A stretch of DNA of 64,000 nucleotides from Mycobacteroides immunogenum (GTDB taxonomy: Bacteria; Actinomycetota; Actinomycetes; Mycobacteriales; Mycobacteriaceae), in NCBI RefSeq assembly GCF_001605725.1, contig NZ_CP011530.1:2294001-2358000 (forward strand), written 5' to 3'. The notes under the pieces were generated by a model. The model searched no databases. It saw nothing but the letters and a program-made list of their open reading frames with translations, and was not told the origin of the DNA. Shown here piece by piece: positions 17,935 to 26,126 of the stretch. The stretch's first letter is position 1. Every line of letters starts with the position of its first letter. A program made the position numbers and the translations under genes.

Positions 17935-19083
17935 CTAGTCGCGCGATGCGGCGAGGTAGGCGTCGCGCCCGGCCAGACTCACCGCGACATCGGCGATCAG
18001 TGGCTCGAAGAACCGGCTGCGGTATTGCGGATCCACGCTGCTGTTCACCGTGAAGTACAGCCCGGAAAGGACCGCGACCAGCAGCGCCATATGAATGAGG
18101 GTTTGTGGCAACCCGATGTGGATGCCGAACCATGTTCCGGCGCACGGAGGCGCTGCCCCTGAGGCGCATGCGGCCTCGTTGGACCACAACACCATCACAT
18201 CATGGGGCACCGCCACGATGCCGAGAAGCAAGAAAAAGGCGAATACGCCGGTGGTGAAGAACACGACCTGGATGGCCTGCGAGACCACCATGACCAGCAG
18301 CACGTTGATGCGTTCCGGCCATCGCAGTGCGGGTCTGGGTACCTCGTCGTCGACGAGGCCGGCCAGCGGCGTACCGGTTAGCAGTGCAGCTGCTCCCACC
18401 GACTCGGCGCGGTTCTCGCGCAGGTTGGCCAGCTCGTCGCGCACGGTCACCACCATGAACATCACCGCGGTGACGGAGAGGAAACCTATTGTCTGCCAGA
18501 GCCTCTCGCGGGTGATGCGCGCGGACAGCTGCCAGAGTTCCCCGGTGAAGAACACCACCACGGTCAACATGAGTAGTGGTAGCGCCCGGGACATCAGTGT
18601 TCCCAAGGCGCCGAATTGTGTTGACGCGTAGCGCAATGCCCACAGGCCGATAGATCCGGCGCCAAGGTACGTGAGCCAGATCAGTATCAGCGCGGCCACG
18701 AGATACGCCGGCATCCGGGCCGCCGTCGCCGACCACGTGCCGGTATCGACGGCAGGTAGGGCGATCACGAAGATCGCGATCACGAGCCACGACAGGGTGC
18801 GGCGCACTGCATCGGCGCGGATGGTTCCCACGCGTTGCAGCGCGGTGAGCACCAAGGGTTGCGCCGCCATCAGCAGCGCCACCACCCCAAGCAGGACCAT
18901 CAGTGCCACGGACCGTGTCGCGTTGTCGGTGGAGAGGAGCTCGTAGAGTGCCGCGCCCGCGCCCGCGATTCCGATCATGGGTGCGGCGCGATCAAGGAGC
19001 TCGCGTGCGCGCACCCGGCGGTCCAGGACGACGGGTAGCCCTCGCATCAGGAACCATTCGTGGACGTCCTCGAGATTGCGCAC
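17935..19083 (-). CDS. conserved multi-pass membrane protein of unknown function
   Basis: A roughly 382-residue integral membrane protein with about 8-9 hydrophobic segments. A short charged N-terminus (EDVHEWFLMRGLPVVLDRRVRARELL) resembles the start of an uncharacterised actinobacterial membrane family. No catalytic motif was recognised. The frame stays open to 19185, but that would overlap sigL and run through its promoter, so GTG 19083 is proposed; ATG 19047 is another choice. It is divergent from sigL and might share regulation with it, though no SigL-type promoter is seen on this strand. Confidence 0.65.
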   Translation of the reverse strand: MRNLEDVHEWFLMRGLPVVLDRRVRARELLDRAAPMIGIAGAGAALYELLSTDNATRSVALMVLLGVVALLMAAQPLVLTALQRVGTIRADAVRRTLSWLVIAIFVIALPAVDTGTWSATAARMPAYLVAALILIWLTYLGAGSIGLWALRYASTQFGALGTLMSRALPLLMLTVVVFFTGELWQLSARITRERLWQTIGFLSVTAVMFMVVTVRDELANLRENRAESVGAAALLTGTPLAGLVDDEVPRPALRWPERINVLLVMVVSQAIQVVFFTTGVFAFFLLLGIVAVPHDVMVLWSNEAACASGAAPPCAGTWFGIHIGLPQTLIHMALLVAVLSGLYFTVNSSVDPQYRSRFFEPLIADVAVSLAGRDAYLAASRD

Positions 19084-19138
19084 CAGGTCATGATGACGTC
19101 CGCCGGGGTGGTGCCAAAGGACCGAAACGCGCGTATCT

Positions 19139-19166
19139 TGAACCAATCGGGCGGTTGGATCGTGTA
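19139..19166 (+). promoter_or_regulatory. SigL-type promoter of sigL-rslA
   Basis: TGAACC (19139-19144), a 16-bp spacer, then CGTGTA (19161-19166). This agrees with the published M. tuberculosis SigL promoter consensus (TGAACC, 16-18 bp, CGTgtr) and predicts autoregulation. The sigL ribosome site and ATG 19184 follow directly. Confidence 0.88.
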
Positions 19167-19183
19167 ACCGTCGGAGGTGTTCC

Positions 19184-19789
19184 ATGACGGATGGGCAGGC
19201 CGGGCCTGACCGGGTGAGCCTAGAGGGCTCGCCGCAGGGCGATGGCGCGCGCGCAACCGGCTCATCTGAGTCCGGCGCTCTTCGCGCGAGCGGCTCATCA
19301 TCCCTGATGAGGGCGTTTTACGACGAATACGCGGGTCCGTTGCACCGCTACGTCATGCATCTGACACACGACTCGGCGCTCGCGGAAGACATCGTGCAGG
19401 AGGTGCTGTTGCGTGCCTGGCGGCATCCGACGCTGGTGAACCAGACCGAAGGGTCGGCCCGCGCCTGGCTGTTCACCGTTGCCCACAATCTGGTCCGCGA
19501 TAACGCGCGGAGTTCGCGCTTCCGCAGTGAGATCGCCACCGCGGAAACGCCAGAGTTCGCCTCGCCGGACCAGGTGGACGCGACGCTGGACGCCTGGCTG
19601 GTCGCCGAGGCGCTGCGCACCCTGTCCACCGATCACCGCGCCGTCATCCTGCGGGCGTACTACCGCGGGAGTTCGGTCGCGGACATATCCGCCGAGCTGG
19701 GAGTGCCCGAGGGTACCGTCAAGTCACGCCTTCACTATGGTGTGCGCGCACTTCGGTTGTCGCTGCAGGAAATGGGGGTCACGCGATGA
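19184..19789 (+). CDS. sigL: ECF RNA polymerase sigma factor SigL
   Basis: A 201-residue ECF sigma factor. Region 2 covers about residues 42-110 (LMRAFYDEYAGPLHRY ... AEDIVQEVLLRAWRHP) and region 4 about 140-195 (VADISAELGVPEGTVKSRLHYGVRALRLSLQE). It closely resembles M. tuberculosis SigL (Rv0735), which directs polyketide and envelope genes. GGAGG sits 6 nt before ATG 19184. The 40-residue N-terminal extension is unusual: it carries a tandem 33-nt repeat encoding ALRASGSS, also found at the start of the gene at 63424. It overlaps rslA by 4 bp and has its own SigL-type promoter. Confidence 0.93.
   Translation: MTDGQAGPDRVSLEGSPQGDGARATGSSESGALRASGSSSLMRAFYDEYAGPLHRYVMHLTHDSALAEDIVQEVLLRAWRHPTLVNQTEGSARAWLFTVAHNLVRDNARSSRFRSEIATAETPEFASPDQVDATLDAWLVAEALRTLSTDHRAVILRAYYRGSSVADISAELGVPEGTVKSRLHYGVRALRLSLQEMGVTR
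19244..19299 (+). repeat. 33-nt-period in-frame repeat inside sigL 5' end
   Basis: Unit 2 (19277-19299, beginning GCTCTTCGCGCGAGCG) is 23/23 identical to 63463-63485 and is read in the same frame in both genes (ALRASGSS). A degenerate unit 1 at 19244-19266 matches at about 16 of 23 bases, exactly 33 nt earlier, as at the other locus. Confidence 0.8.
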
Positions 19790-20532
19790 CTATCGAACAT
19801 GTCTACGCCGACTGGGATGCCGCCTATGTGTTGGGCGCGCTGTCCTCGACCGAACGGCGCGAATATGAGCAACACCTGGTGGATTGCGCCAGCTGCCAGC
19901 GTGCGCTTTCCGAGGTGACGGCGATGCCCGGCCTGCTGTCCAAGGTGGATCGCGGCTATGCCGAAAAGATGGAACTGGAAGACCCTCCCGCGCTCGCGAA
20001 GCCGGCCACCAGCTGCCCGGTGCAGGCGCTGTGGCCCAAGTTGCAGGCTCGATGGCGGCGGCAGAGCGCGGTGCGCCGGCTGGCCTATGTCGGCGCGGTC
20101 GCGGTCGCCGCGACGGTAGCGCTGACTGTTTCACTGGTGCCGCCGCCGTGGTACCACCGGCCCGCACCGATGAGTGTGGCGGCGGGCTCGTTGCCTTCGG
20201 GTGAGCACTGGCAACCGATGCGTCAGGTGACGCCCTCGCCGATGAGCGCACAGGTCGCCCTGGTGCGGGACGGCACCGGCACCCGCATCGAAATGTGGTG
20301 CAGCTATCCGGCCTATGGCGACGACGCAGACGACTCGGCAGCGCCGTACGCGCTGCGTATCGGTACTCGCTCCGGGCAGAGCATCATCGCTAGCTCGTGG
20401 ACCGCCAAGCCTGGTTCGACGATGATGACGTCGACGACCGTTCCCATGGCGCAGGATCAGATCGAGAGCGTCCAGGTGATCGACAACCACGGTGACGCCT
20501 CACCGCTGGTATTCCTCGAATTGCGCAACTGA
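19786..20532 (+). CDS. rslA: anti-sigma factor RslA (zinc-associated, membrane)
   Basis: A 248-residue anti-sigma factor. The cytoplasmic N-terminus has a ZAS motif with His30, Cys34 and Cys37 (HLVDCASC), which in RslA binds zinc and senses oxidation. A transmembrane helix follows at about 99-118 (YVGAVAVAATVALTVSLV), then an extracytoplasmic domain of about 130 residues. It should hold SigL inactive until the zinc site is oxidised or otherwise released. The 4-bp overlap with sigL (ATGA) keeps the pair balanced. A hairpin followed by TTT lies just after the stop codon. Confidence 0.92.
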   Translation: MTIEHVYADWDAAYVLGALSSTERREYEQHLVDCASCQRALSEVTAMPGLLSKVDRGYAEKMELEDPPALAKPATSCPVQALWPKLQARWRRQSAVRRLAYVGAVAVAATVALTVSLVPPPWYHRPAPMSVAAGSLPSGEHWQPMRQVTPSPMSAQVALVRDGTGTRIEMWCSYPAYGDDADDSAAPYALRIGTRSGQSIIASSWTAKPGSTMMTSTTVPMAQDQIESVQVIDNHGDASPLVFLELRN

Positions 20533-20541
20533 GCTCCTTGG

Positions 20542-20562
20542 GCACCGCGCTCGCGGTGCTTT
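20542..20562 (+). terminator. terminator after rslA
   Basis: GCACCGC (20542-20548), loop GCTC, GCGGTGC (20553-20559), then TTT. The perfect 7-bp GC stem lies 10 bp after the rslA stop. It implies that the following operon depends on its own promoter. Confidence 0.6.
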
Positions 20563-20652
20563 GACGTGCGCATCTTCAGGTAATCTGAAACTCGATTCAT
20601 GTTGTGCCATCACATGATTGAGATAACTCGATCACTTTTTCTCTGAGATTGT

Positions 20653-20680
20653 TGAACCCGTCACGTGTGACAGTCGTGTA
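20653..20680 (+). promoter_or_regulatory. SigL-type promoter of the ThDP/SRPBCC/KASIII/aminotransferase operon
   Basis: TGAACC (20653-20658), 16 bp, CGTGTA (20675-20680). The hexamers and spacer length are identical to the sigL promoter at 19139-19166. Only 6 nt separate the -10 element from ATG 20687, so the transcript would be leaderless. The spacer contains the palindrome TCACGTGTGA, an imperfect dyad. Confidence 0.85.
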
Positions 20681-20686
20681 CTAGTC

Positions 20687-22438
20687 ATGACCAGCCCGAC
20701 ATGTGCCCGGAGCCGCGCGGACGGTGACCTGCCGTTCCGGGAGGGGAACCCAAGGGTTGTCGACTGGCTCGTCTCGGAGCTACGCAGGCACGCCGTCGAC
20801 TTTGTGTTCGGTGTCGACGGTGCCAACATCGAGGATCTCTACGATGCCGTGCACTACACGCCAGGTATCGAAGCCGTCGTCGCCAAGCACGAATTCTCGG
20901 CGGGGACGATGGCCGATGGCTATGCGCGTGGAACCTCGCGGCTGAGTGTGGTGGCCACGACATCTGGCGGCGGCGCAGTCAATCTCGTTCCAGCGCTGGC
21001 TGAATCATATGCGAGTCGGGTGCCCGTGCTGGCGATCGTGGGTCAGCCGCCCCGGCCGCTGGAGGGCAACGGCGCATTTCAGGACGGCAGCGGGCGCGCG
21101 GGAAGTATGGATTTACAGGCGGTGTTCCGGCCCATATCCGGATACTGCGCGCGGGTGGAAAGCCCGGAAGAAATTGACGAGGCTCTCGGTCAGGCCTTGG
21201 CGGCTGTTCACGACGGGCTGCCTGCGGTTCTGTTGATCCCCAAGGATGTTCAGCAGGCGCGGTTGACGGCCGTACCGCAGCCGCGAGAGCCGCATCCCCC
21301 TTTGGGGGCGGCGCCTGCGCAGCTGGCCGACATCGCCGGGCAGCTGGCCGAAACGGCGGGCAGGATCTTGGTGGTGGCGGGCCCCGAGGTGGCCCGGCAT
21401 AACGCGCGCGACGAATTATCCGATCTCCTGGACCGCCTTGACGCCTTTGTGGCTGTCTCTCCCGATGCTAAAGACGTTGTGGATAGCGAGAATCCGCGAT
21501 TGCTCGGAGTCGTTGGGGTGATGGGTCACCCGGCCGTGGAACAGGTCTTGCGTCACGGTGTCACGTGCGTATGCGTCGGCACCAACATGCCCGTGATGAC
21601 CCGGGGTGCAACTGACTTCTCGGCAATCCCGGTGCTCTCCATCGGCTCCACGCCGCCGTACATCGCGTCGCGGCACCTGCAGACCCACGATCTGGCGTCT
21701 ACATTGACGGGCCTCGTAGCAGCTCTGGTGCCACGTTCGGATGTTGCCGACAGTGAAACACTCTATGCCCCGGCCCATCTGGAACCTCCTGTGTATGACG
21801 GTGACGGCGTGCGATACCGCGACGCCATGCAGGTCTTGGACCAGGCCATTCCCGTGGGTGCCGACATCTTCGTGGACGCGGGCAATACCGGTGCCGCGGC
21901 CGTGCATTACCTGGGTGCGCGGCCGCGTGGGCGCTACGTCGTCGCACTCGGCATGGGGGGTATGGGATATGCCTTCGGTGCGGGCATCGGTTGCGCCTTC
22001 GCGCGCGCCGGACGCACCGTGGTGATTGCCGGTGATGGCGCATTCTTCATGCACGGCATGGAGATTCATACGGCCATCGAGCATCGGCTGCCGGTGACGT
22101 TCGTCATCGTCAACAACAACGCACACGCTATGTGCGTCACGCGCGAACAGCTGTACTACGGAGGGAGCTACAGCTTCAACAGATTCGCGCCGTCACACAT
22201 CGCATCCGGACTGGCCGCGATGTTCCCGGGCCTGGTGTGCCATTCGGCAGATACGGCGGCCGACTTCGGTGCCGCCATACATGCGGCAATGACTCACAAC
22301 GGGCCGTCCGTGGTGGAGGTCGTGTGCGCCACCGACGAGGTACCACCGTTCGCCCCATTCCTGTCATCCGAAACCGCTAAGGAGAATACGAATGACCGAC
22401 ACGATTACCCAAACCGCGAAAGCCTTGCCCGCGCTTAG
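20687..22438 (+). CDS. thiamine-diphosphate-dependent enzyme (acetolactate synthase-like)
   Basis: A 583-residue three-domain ThDP enzyme. The catalytic glutamate is Glu69 (AKHEFSAGTMADGYAR). The middle domain is around 190-350. The cofactor motif is GDG at 449-451, with the paired Asn in NNN (476-478). It resembles acetolactate synthase and decarboxylases; the family decarboxylates or activates a 2-oxo acid and passes the acyl anion to an acceptor. It is the first gene of a four-gene operon with a SigL-type promoter directly upstream. The last 47 nt overlap the next gene, so the C-terminal tail may be an extension. It is unlikely to serve branched-chain amino acid synthesis, since no small subunit or ilvC is near. 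Confidence 0.8.
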   Translation: MTSPTCARSRADGDLPFREGNPRVVDWLVSELRRHAVDFVFGVDGANIEDLYDAVHYTPGIEAVVAKHEFSAGTMADGYARGTSRLSVVATTSGGGAVNLVPALAESYASRVPVLAIVGQPPRPLEGNGAFQDGSGRAGSMDLQAVFRPISGYCARVESPEEIDEALGQALAAVHDGLPAVLLIPKDVQQARLTAVPQPREPHPPLGAAPAQLADIAGQLAETAGRILVVAGPEVARHNARDELSDLLDRLDAFVAVSPDAKDVVDSENPRLLGVVGVMGHPAVEQVLRHGVTCVCVGTNMPVMTRGATDFSAIPVLSIGSTPPYIASRHLQTHDLASTLTGLVAALVPRSDVADSETLYAPAHLEPPVYDGDGVRYRDAMQVLDQAIPVGADIFVDAGNTGAAAVHYLGARPRGRYVVALGMGGMGYAFGAGIGCAFARAGRTVVIAGDGAFFMHGMEIHTAIEHRLPVTFVIVNNNAHAMCVTREQLYYGGSYSFNRFAPSHIASGLAAMFPGLVCHSADTAADFGAAIHAAMTHNGPSVVEVVCATDEVPPFAPFLSSETAKENTNDRHDYPNRESLARA

Positions 22439-23084
22439 TGATATCACCGCGGATGCCGGCACCGAGACCGCGCTTCCCGGAGTGCACCGCATCGAGACCT
22501 CTCCACGGGAAAAGGCCACGCCGATCATCATGGACATGATGCGGTCGGTGTACCCGCACGATCAGGTTTTCGGCCCGTTCTGCACCGTCCAGGAGTACGT
22601 CGATTGCCCACCCGATGAACTGCACCGCTATCTGTCCGACACGCGGTGCCTGGAGGAGTGGACCTACAGCCTGCGCGGCTTCGAAGAGACCGATGAACCC
22701 GGGCTGTGGGTTGCGCATGATCGCCTGGGGTCTGACACGCTGATCTACACCCGTACCGAGTCGAACGCCGAATCCGGAACCGTCGACTACCACTGTGCGT
22801 GGGATCAGGGCGACCACCTGTGGATGATCTACCTCATGCGGGTGGTTGACGCGCAGGTCGTACTCAACAAGCCGGGCTCCGTGGTGCTGTGGACAAACTG
22901 TCACCATCCGTTCTACGACGACAATCCCTATCCGGAAACAGCTCCACCACAACGCAAGCCGTGGGTGGGCGACTTCTGGGACATGTTCGGCGCGGGGCAC
23001 ATGTTGGAGCTGCTCAACCTCAAGGCCATTGCTGAATACCGCCACAGCCATGGGCTGCCGATTGTTCCGGAGTGGATGAAATGA
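22392..23084 (+). CDS. SRPBCC-family (START-like) protein
   Basis: A 230-residue soluble protein. Residues about 65-180 look like an SRPBCC/polyketide-cyclase-type lipid-binding fold (TVQEYVDCPPDELHRYLSDTRCLEEWTYSLRGFEE). Such proteins act as cyclases, hydrolases or carriers for hydrophobic intermediates. The start ATG 22392 has AAGGAG upstream and lies inside the end of the ThDP gene. It is followed by an ATGA overlap with the KASIII gene, so all four genes should be translated from one message. No catalytic residues can be assigned. Confidence 0.65.
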   Translation: MTDTITQTAKALPALSDITADAGTETALPGVHRIETSPREKATPIIMDMMRSVYPHDQVFGPFCTVQEYVDCPPDELHRYLSDTRCLEEWTYSLRGFEETDEPGLWVAHDRLGSDTLIYTRTESNAESGTVDYHCAWDQGDHLWMIYLMRVVDAQVVLNKPGSVVLWTNCHHPFYDDNPYPETAPPQRKPWVGDFWDMFGAGHMLELLNLKAIAEYRHSHGLPIVPEWMK

Positions 23085-24094
23085 CCGTCAGCATCTTTGA
23101 TGTATCCAGCTACCTTCCGCAGAATCGGGTCGGCGCAGACTACTTCGCGCAGTACGCCAAGGATGACGATCTGGCCGAGAATGTGATGTTCCGCAGCCCG
23201 GCATACCGGCATCATGTGGCGCACGACGAGACCGCGGTCGACATGGCCGAGCGCGCCGTCGCCGGGCTCAAGGAGCGCCATGGAGAAGCTGTGCTCGATG
23301 ACGTCGACATCCTGCTGACGCATACCCAATTGCCTGATCTGCCGTTCGTGGGCTGCGGTGGGGAAGTGGCGAACCGGTTGCAGATTCGTCCCGAGTGGAT
23401 TCTGGATGTGCACAACGGTGGTTGCGTGTCATTTGTGTTGATGCTCAAGCTGGTTCAACAGATGATGGACTCCTCGAACGCGCGCTCGGCACTGATCATG
23501 AACATGCAGAACGCGGCAGGGCAGATCTTTGTGCAAGAGCAAGTGCGCTCTACCGCCCAGGCATCGATCCCGGGAGACGGCGCCACTGCGACACTGATCA
23601 CCCGGGACGGGGGATCGCCGGTCCTAGGCATCGAGACCCGGAACTTCGGCGAATACGCCGGCGACATGACCTACGCGGTAACGCCGCATCGCAAATACTG
23701 GGAATCAGGCTCCGGGCAGGGGCGAGTGGCCTTCACCGAACACAAGATCAGCAAGGTGTTGGCGCGGGGCAACCGCATGGTGCCGGAGGTGGCGCTGGCC
23801 GTCTGCGATCGAATTGGAGTTCCCTCAACAGATCTCGATGTTCTGGTGACCAATCAGCCCAACCGGATATTTCTGCGCAACTGGCGTGACGCCTTGCAGC
23901 TGCCCAAGGACAAGCACCCCGACACCTTTGATGAGTGTGGGAATCTCTTCGGAGTGGGTATCCCACATACACTCGATGCGGCGATTTCCGAGGGCCAGGT
24001 GCGAGCAGGCGACACCGTGATGCTGGCCGGATTCGCCCACGCCGGCGACTACGCGGCCGCGGCGGCGGTCCGCTGGGGAGGCCGAGGTCAATGA
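23081..24094 (+). CDS. KASIII-like (FabH/CerJ family) enzyme lacking the usual His
   Basis: A 337-residue thiolase-fold enzyme. The active-site cysteine is Cys115 (HNGGCVS) and the Asn of the triad is Asn288 (CGNLFGVGIP). The position of the catalytic His in FabH (HQAN) is Asn258 here (TNQPN). FabH needs His and Asn for decarboxylative condensation, so this protein may instead be an acyltransferase, as some KASIII-like enzymes of secondary metabolism are. ATG 23081 is preferred over GTG 23072 because of GGAG at 23069 and the ATGA overlap. It overlaps the following aminotransferase in the same way. Confidence 0.8.
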   Translation: MTVSIFDVSSYLPQNRVGADYFAQYAKDDDLAENVMFRSPAYRHHVAHDETAVDMAERAVAGLKERHGEAVLDDVDILLTHTQLPDLPFVGCGGEVANRLQIRPEWILDVHNGGCVSFVLMLKLVQQMMDSSNARSALIMNMQNAAGQIFVQEQVRSTAQASIPGDGATATLITRDGGSPVLGIETRNFGEYAGDMTYAVTPHRKYWESGSGQGRVAFTEHKISKVLARGNRMVPEVALAVCDRIGVPSTDLDVLVTNQPNRIFLRNWRDALQLPKDKHPDTFDECGNLFGVGIPHTLDAAISEGQVRAGDTVMLAGFAHAGDYAAAAAVRWGGRGQ

Positions 24095-25131
24095 CAGTGA
24101 GCCCGCTTCGGTTGGCGTTGAACGAAAACCCCTACCGTCCACTGCCCTCGGTTCGCGACGCGCTCCGGCATGACATCGCGGAGGTGAATCGCTACCCCGA
24201 GTTTCTGCCGGTGGTGCTTCCGAGACTGATCGCGGAACGGGTGGGTATGACGCCGGAGGAAGTGGTGGTGGGCGTCGGTGCCACCGGGGTTGCGCTTCAG
24301 GTTCTGCAGGCGCTGTGCCGGCCGGGAGATTCGCTGGTCTTCGCGCACCCAACATTTGACGGCTATCCGATACTGGCCGATATCGCCGGGCTCATTCAAG
24401 TACCGATTCCACTGGCGGACAACGGTATGACCGACCTTGACGAACTGCTCGGGGCGGCGTACGACGCCGATGCCGCCGCAGTGGTGCTGTGCCGGCCGCA
24501 CAATCCGACAGGAACGTTGATACCCGCCGAACAGGTCTATGAGTTTGTGCGCCAGGCGCCACCGACCAGCGTCGTCATTCTGGACGAGGCCTATATCGAA
24601 TTCGTGGATCCTGATGAGCATCTGGATATCCCCCGCCTGCTGCGGGCGCACTCGAACCTGGTGGTACTGCGTACCTTTTCGAAGGCGTATGGGCTGGCCG
24701 GGCTGCGTATCGGATATGGGCTGGCCGCACCCACGGTCTGTGGTGTCATCCGCCGGTACCAACTCCCGTTCGGCATGAATCGTGCGGCCGCGGTGGCTGT
24801 GGCAGCGTCGTACGCGGCGGAAGACGAGCTGCGATTGCGGGTCGATTCGATTGTCTACGAACGTGATCAGCTGCGGGAGCGGCTCGCGCAGATGGGCGCA
24901 CATATCCCGGAGTCGCATGCCAACTTCGTGTACTTGCCGGCCCGCGGCGACGGCGAGCCCTGGATGTCGAAATTGGGAACCGGCGATGTCGTGGCCAAGG
25001 AATACCCCGATGGCGGAGTCCGTCTTACCGTCGGCGACCCGCGCGAAATGGCAATAGTCGCGCGACGTTTGTTGGACGTCGGCGAGATAGGTGAAAGCGC
25101 AGCGTCTCAGTTGAGTAGACCTGCGTCATAG
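24091..25131 (+). CDS. PLP-dependent aminotransferase (HisC-like, fold type I)
   Basis: A roughly 346-residue class I/II aminotransferase close to histidinol-phosphate aminotransferases. It has the N-terminal LALNENPY motif, HNPTG (about 138-142), DEAYIEF (165-171) and the PLP lysine Lys198 in RTFSKAYGLAGLRIGY. No his gene is nearby and it sits last in the SigL-type operon, so it more probably aminates a ketone made by the ThDP and KASIII-like enzymes than acts in histidine synthesis. It overlaps the KASIII gene by 4 bp. A bidirectional hairpin terminator follows. Confidence 0.8.
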   Translation: MTVSPLRLALNENPYRPLPSVRDALRHDIAEVNRYPEFLPVVLPRLIAERVGMTPEEVVVGVGATGVALQVLQALCRPGDSLVFAHPTFDGYPILADIAGLIQVPIPLADNGMTDLDELLGAAYDADAAAVVLCRPHNPTGTLIPAEQVYEFVRQAPPTSVVILDEAYIEFVDPDEHLDIPRLLRAHSNLVVLRTFSKAYGLAGLRIGYGLAAPTVCGVIRRYQLPFGMNRAAAVAVAASYAAEDELRLRVDSIVYERDQLRERLAQMGAHIPESHANFVYLPARGDGEPWMSKLGTGDVVAKEYPDGGVRLTVGDPREMAIVARRLLDVGEIGESAASQLSRPAS

Positions 25132-25134
25132 ACA

Positions 25135-25201
25135 GGTTGGCCGCGGCGATCCGTCCCCCCGATTGCCGGCCCCGAAACGGCAAGGACCGCCGCGGCCAAC
25201 C
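25135..25201. terminator. bidirectional hairpin between convergent genes
   Basis: Perfect 14-bp arms GGTTGGCCGCGGCG (25135-25148) and its complement (25188-25201) enclose a 39-nt loop. The loop contains a smaller hairpin, TTGCCG/CGGCAA. It lies between the aminotransferase stop and the methyltransferase stop. There is no strong U-tract, which is common in mycobacteria. Confidence 0.65.
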
Positions 25202-25209
25202 CCCACTTC

Positions 25210-26034
25210 TCAGAACGCGTAGCGGTGATACTGGGCCATGTAGCGGAGGGTCGCCGACAGCGACATCGCCTTGGCCAGAAGTCGATACGCGGTCTTGGTC
25301 TGTTGGAAGGACTCCGCGTCGAACGGTGACTCCCATTCGAGCAGTTGCAGCTTCGGTATGGCGTGAATGAGGTCCTCGGGGCTGTCTATGCCCCAGTACA
25401 GCGTCGCTCCCGAACGCCGGACCACAGCATTGGACCACTGTGTCTTGATGCCGAATTTGTTGAACGCGTCGAATTGCAATTCCCCATAGGGAAAGTGATC
25501 GACGATTCGGCGAAACAGCGCGATTCCGTCGTCCTGCTTGAGATACATCGTGAGTCCTTCACCGATCGCTAGCACCGGGCGGCCGTCGGCGATGTTCGCG
25601 AGCCACCCGGGATCGGTGACCGACGCGGAAACCACGTGATAGTGATCGTGTGTCGGGTAAAGCTGACTGCGGAGTGCGGCCACGTCGGGGTAATCGACGT
25701 CGTACCACTCGACCCCGGGACCGGGATTCAACCGGAAGTAGCGACCGTCCAGACCGCAACCCAGATGCAGCACAACGGCCTCGGCGTGCCTGGTCAAAAA
25801 CGCGCGGGCCCAATCGTCGAAATGCGCGGAGCGGGTGGTGACAGCTGGGGACCTGCCGGCGGTGATGGTGGTCTTGGACCAGTCATAGTCGATGCGACGG
25901 GCGATGTCGCGGGCCATCTGATCGCCCAGGATCGGTTCAGGCAACTCGGCGTCGAGCGCCTTGGCGTAGAACGTCGCCAACATGGTCTGCGGTGCTCCGC
26001 TGAGGTCGACATGAATCTTCTCGGGGTGGCTCAT
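25210..26034 (-). CDS. SAM-dependent methyltransferase (PPM/TcmP-like)
   Basis: A 274-residue class I methyltransferase of the leucine-carboxyl/TcmP-like O-methyltransferase group. The SAM site is VVLHLGCGLDGRYFRL (about 92-107), followed by WYDVDYPDVAALR, and IGEGLTMYL is the usual post-motif. These enzymes O-methylate carboxylates or small metabolites; the substrate is unknown. It is convergent to the SigL-type operon and separated by a terminator, so membership in that pathway is possible but not shown. It is divergent from dop, sharing an intergenic region with CTGAACA repeats. Confidence 0.75.
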   Translation of the reverse strand: MSHPEKIHVDLSGAPQTMLATFYAKALDAELPEPILGDQMARDIARRIDYDWSKTTITAGRSPAVTTRSAHFDDWARAFLTRHAEAVVLHLGCGLDGRYFRLNPGPGVEWYDVDYPDVAALRSQLYPTHDHYHVVSASVTDPGWLANIADGRPVLAIGEGLTMYLKQDDGIALFRRIVDHFPYGELQFDAFNKFGIKTQWSNAVVRRSGATLYWGIDSPEDLIHAIPKLQLLEWESPFDAESFQQTKTAYRLLAKAMSLSATLRYMAQYHRYAF

Positions 26035-26093
26035 AAACGCGACGCTAACGCCGATTTCGGGGCACGCAGAGCACTCTGAACAGTCCCCGGCGT

Positions 26094-26126
26094 GGTGTTC
26101 AGCACCGCCTCTCTAGGCTGAACACC
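26094..26126. promoter_or_regulatory. dop: inverted repeat and -10 element abutting dop
   Basis: GGTGTTCAGC (26094-26103) and GCTGAACACC (26117-26126) are perfect 10-bp arms with a 13-bp spacer, ending one base before ATG 26127. The downstream arm overlaps a TAGGCT -10 box (26114-26119), whose position predicts a leaderless dop mRNA. A third CTGAACA half-site lies at 26076-26082. The 11-mer TAGGCTGAACA recurs in front of pup. Confidence 0.6.

Noticed and set aside
20687..22438. Calling the ThDP enzyme ilvB
   Set aside because: No regulatory subunit or ilvC follows, and the operon partners do not belong to branched-chain amino acid synthesis.
24091..25131. Calling the aminotransferase hisC of histidine biosynthesis
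   Set aside because: The family fits but no his genes are nearby and it is coupled to a secondary-metabolism-like operon, so the symbol is withheld.
26076..26124. LexA/SOS box at dop because of the GAAC/GTTC elements
   Set aside because: The mycobacterial SOS box has the form TCGAAC-N4-GTTCGA; the arms and spacing here differ.
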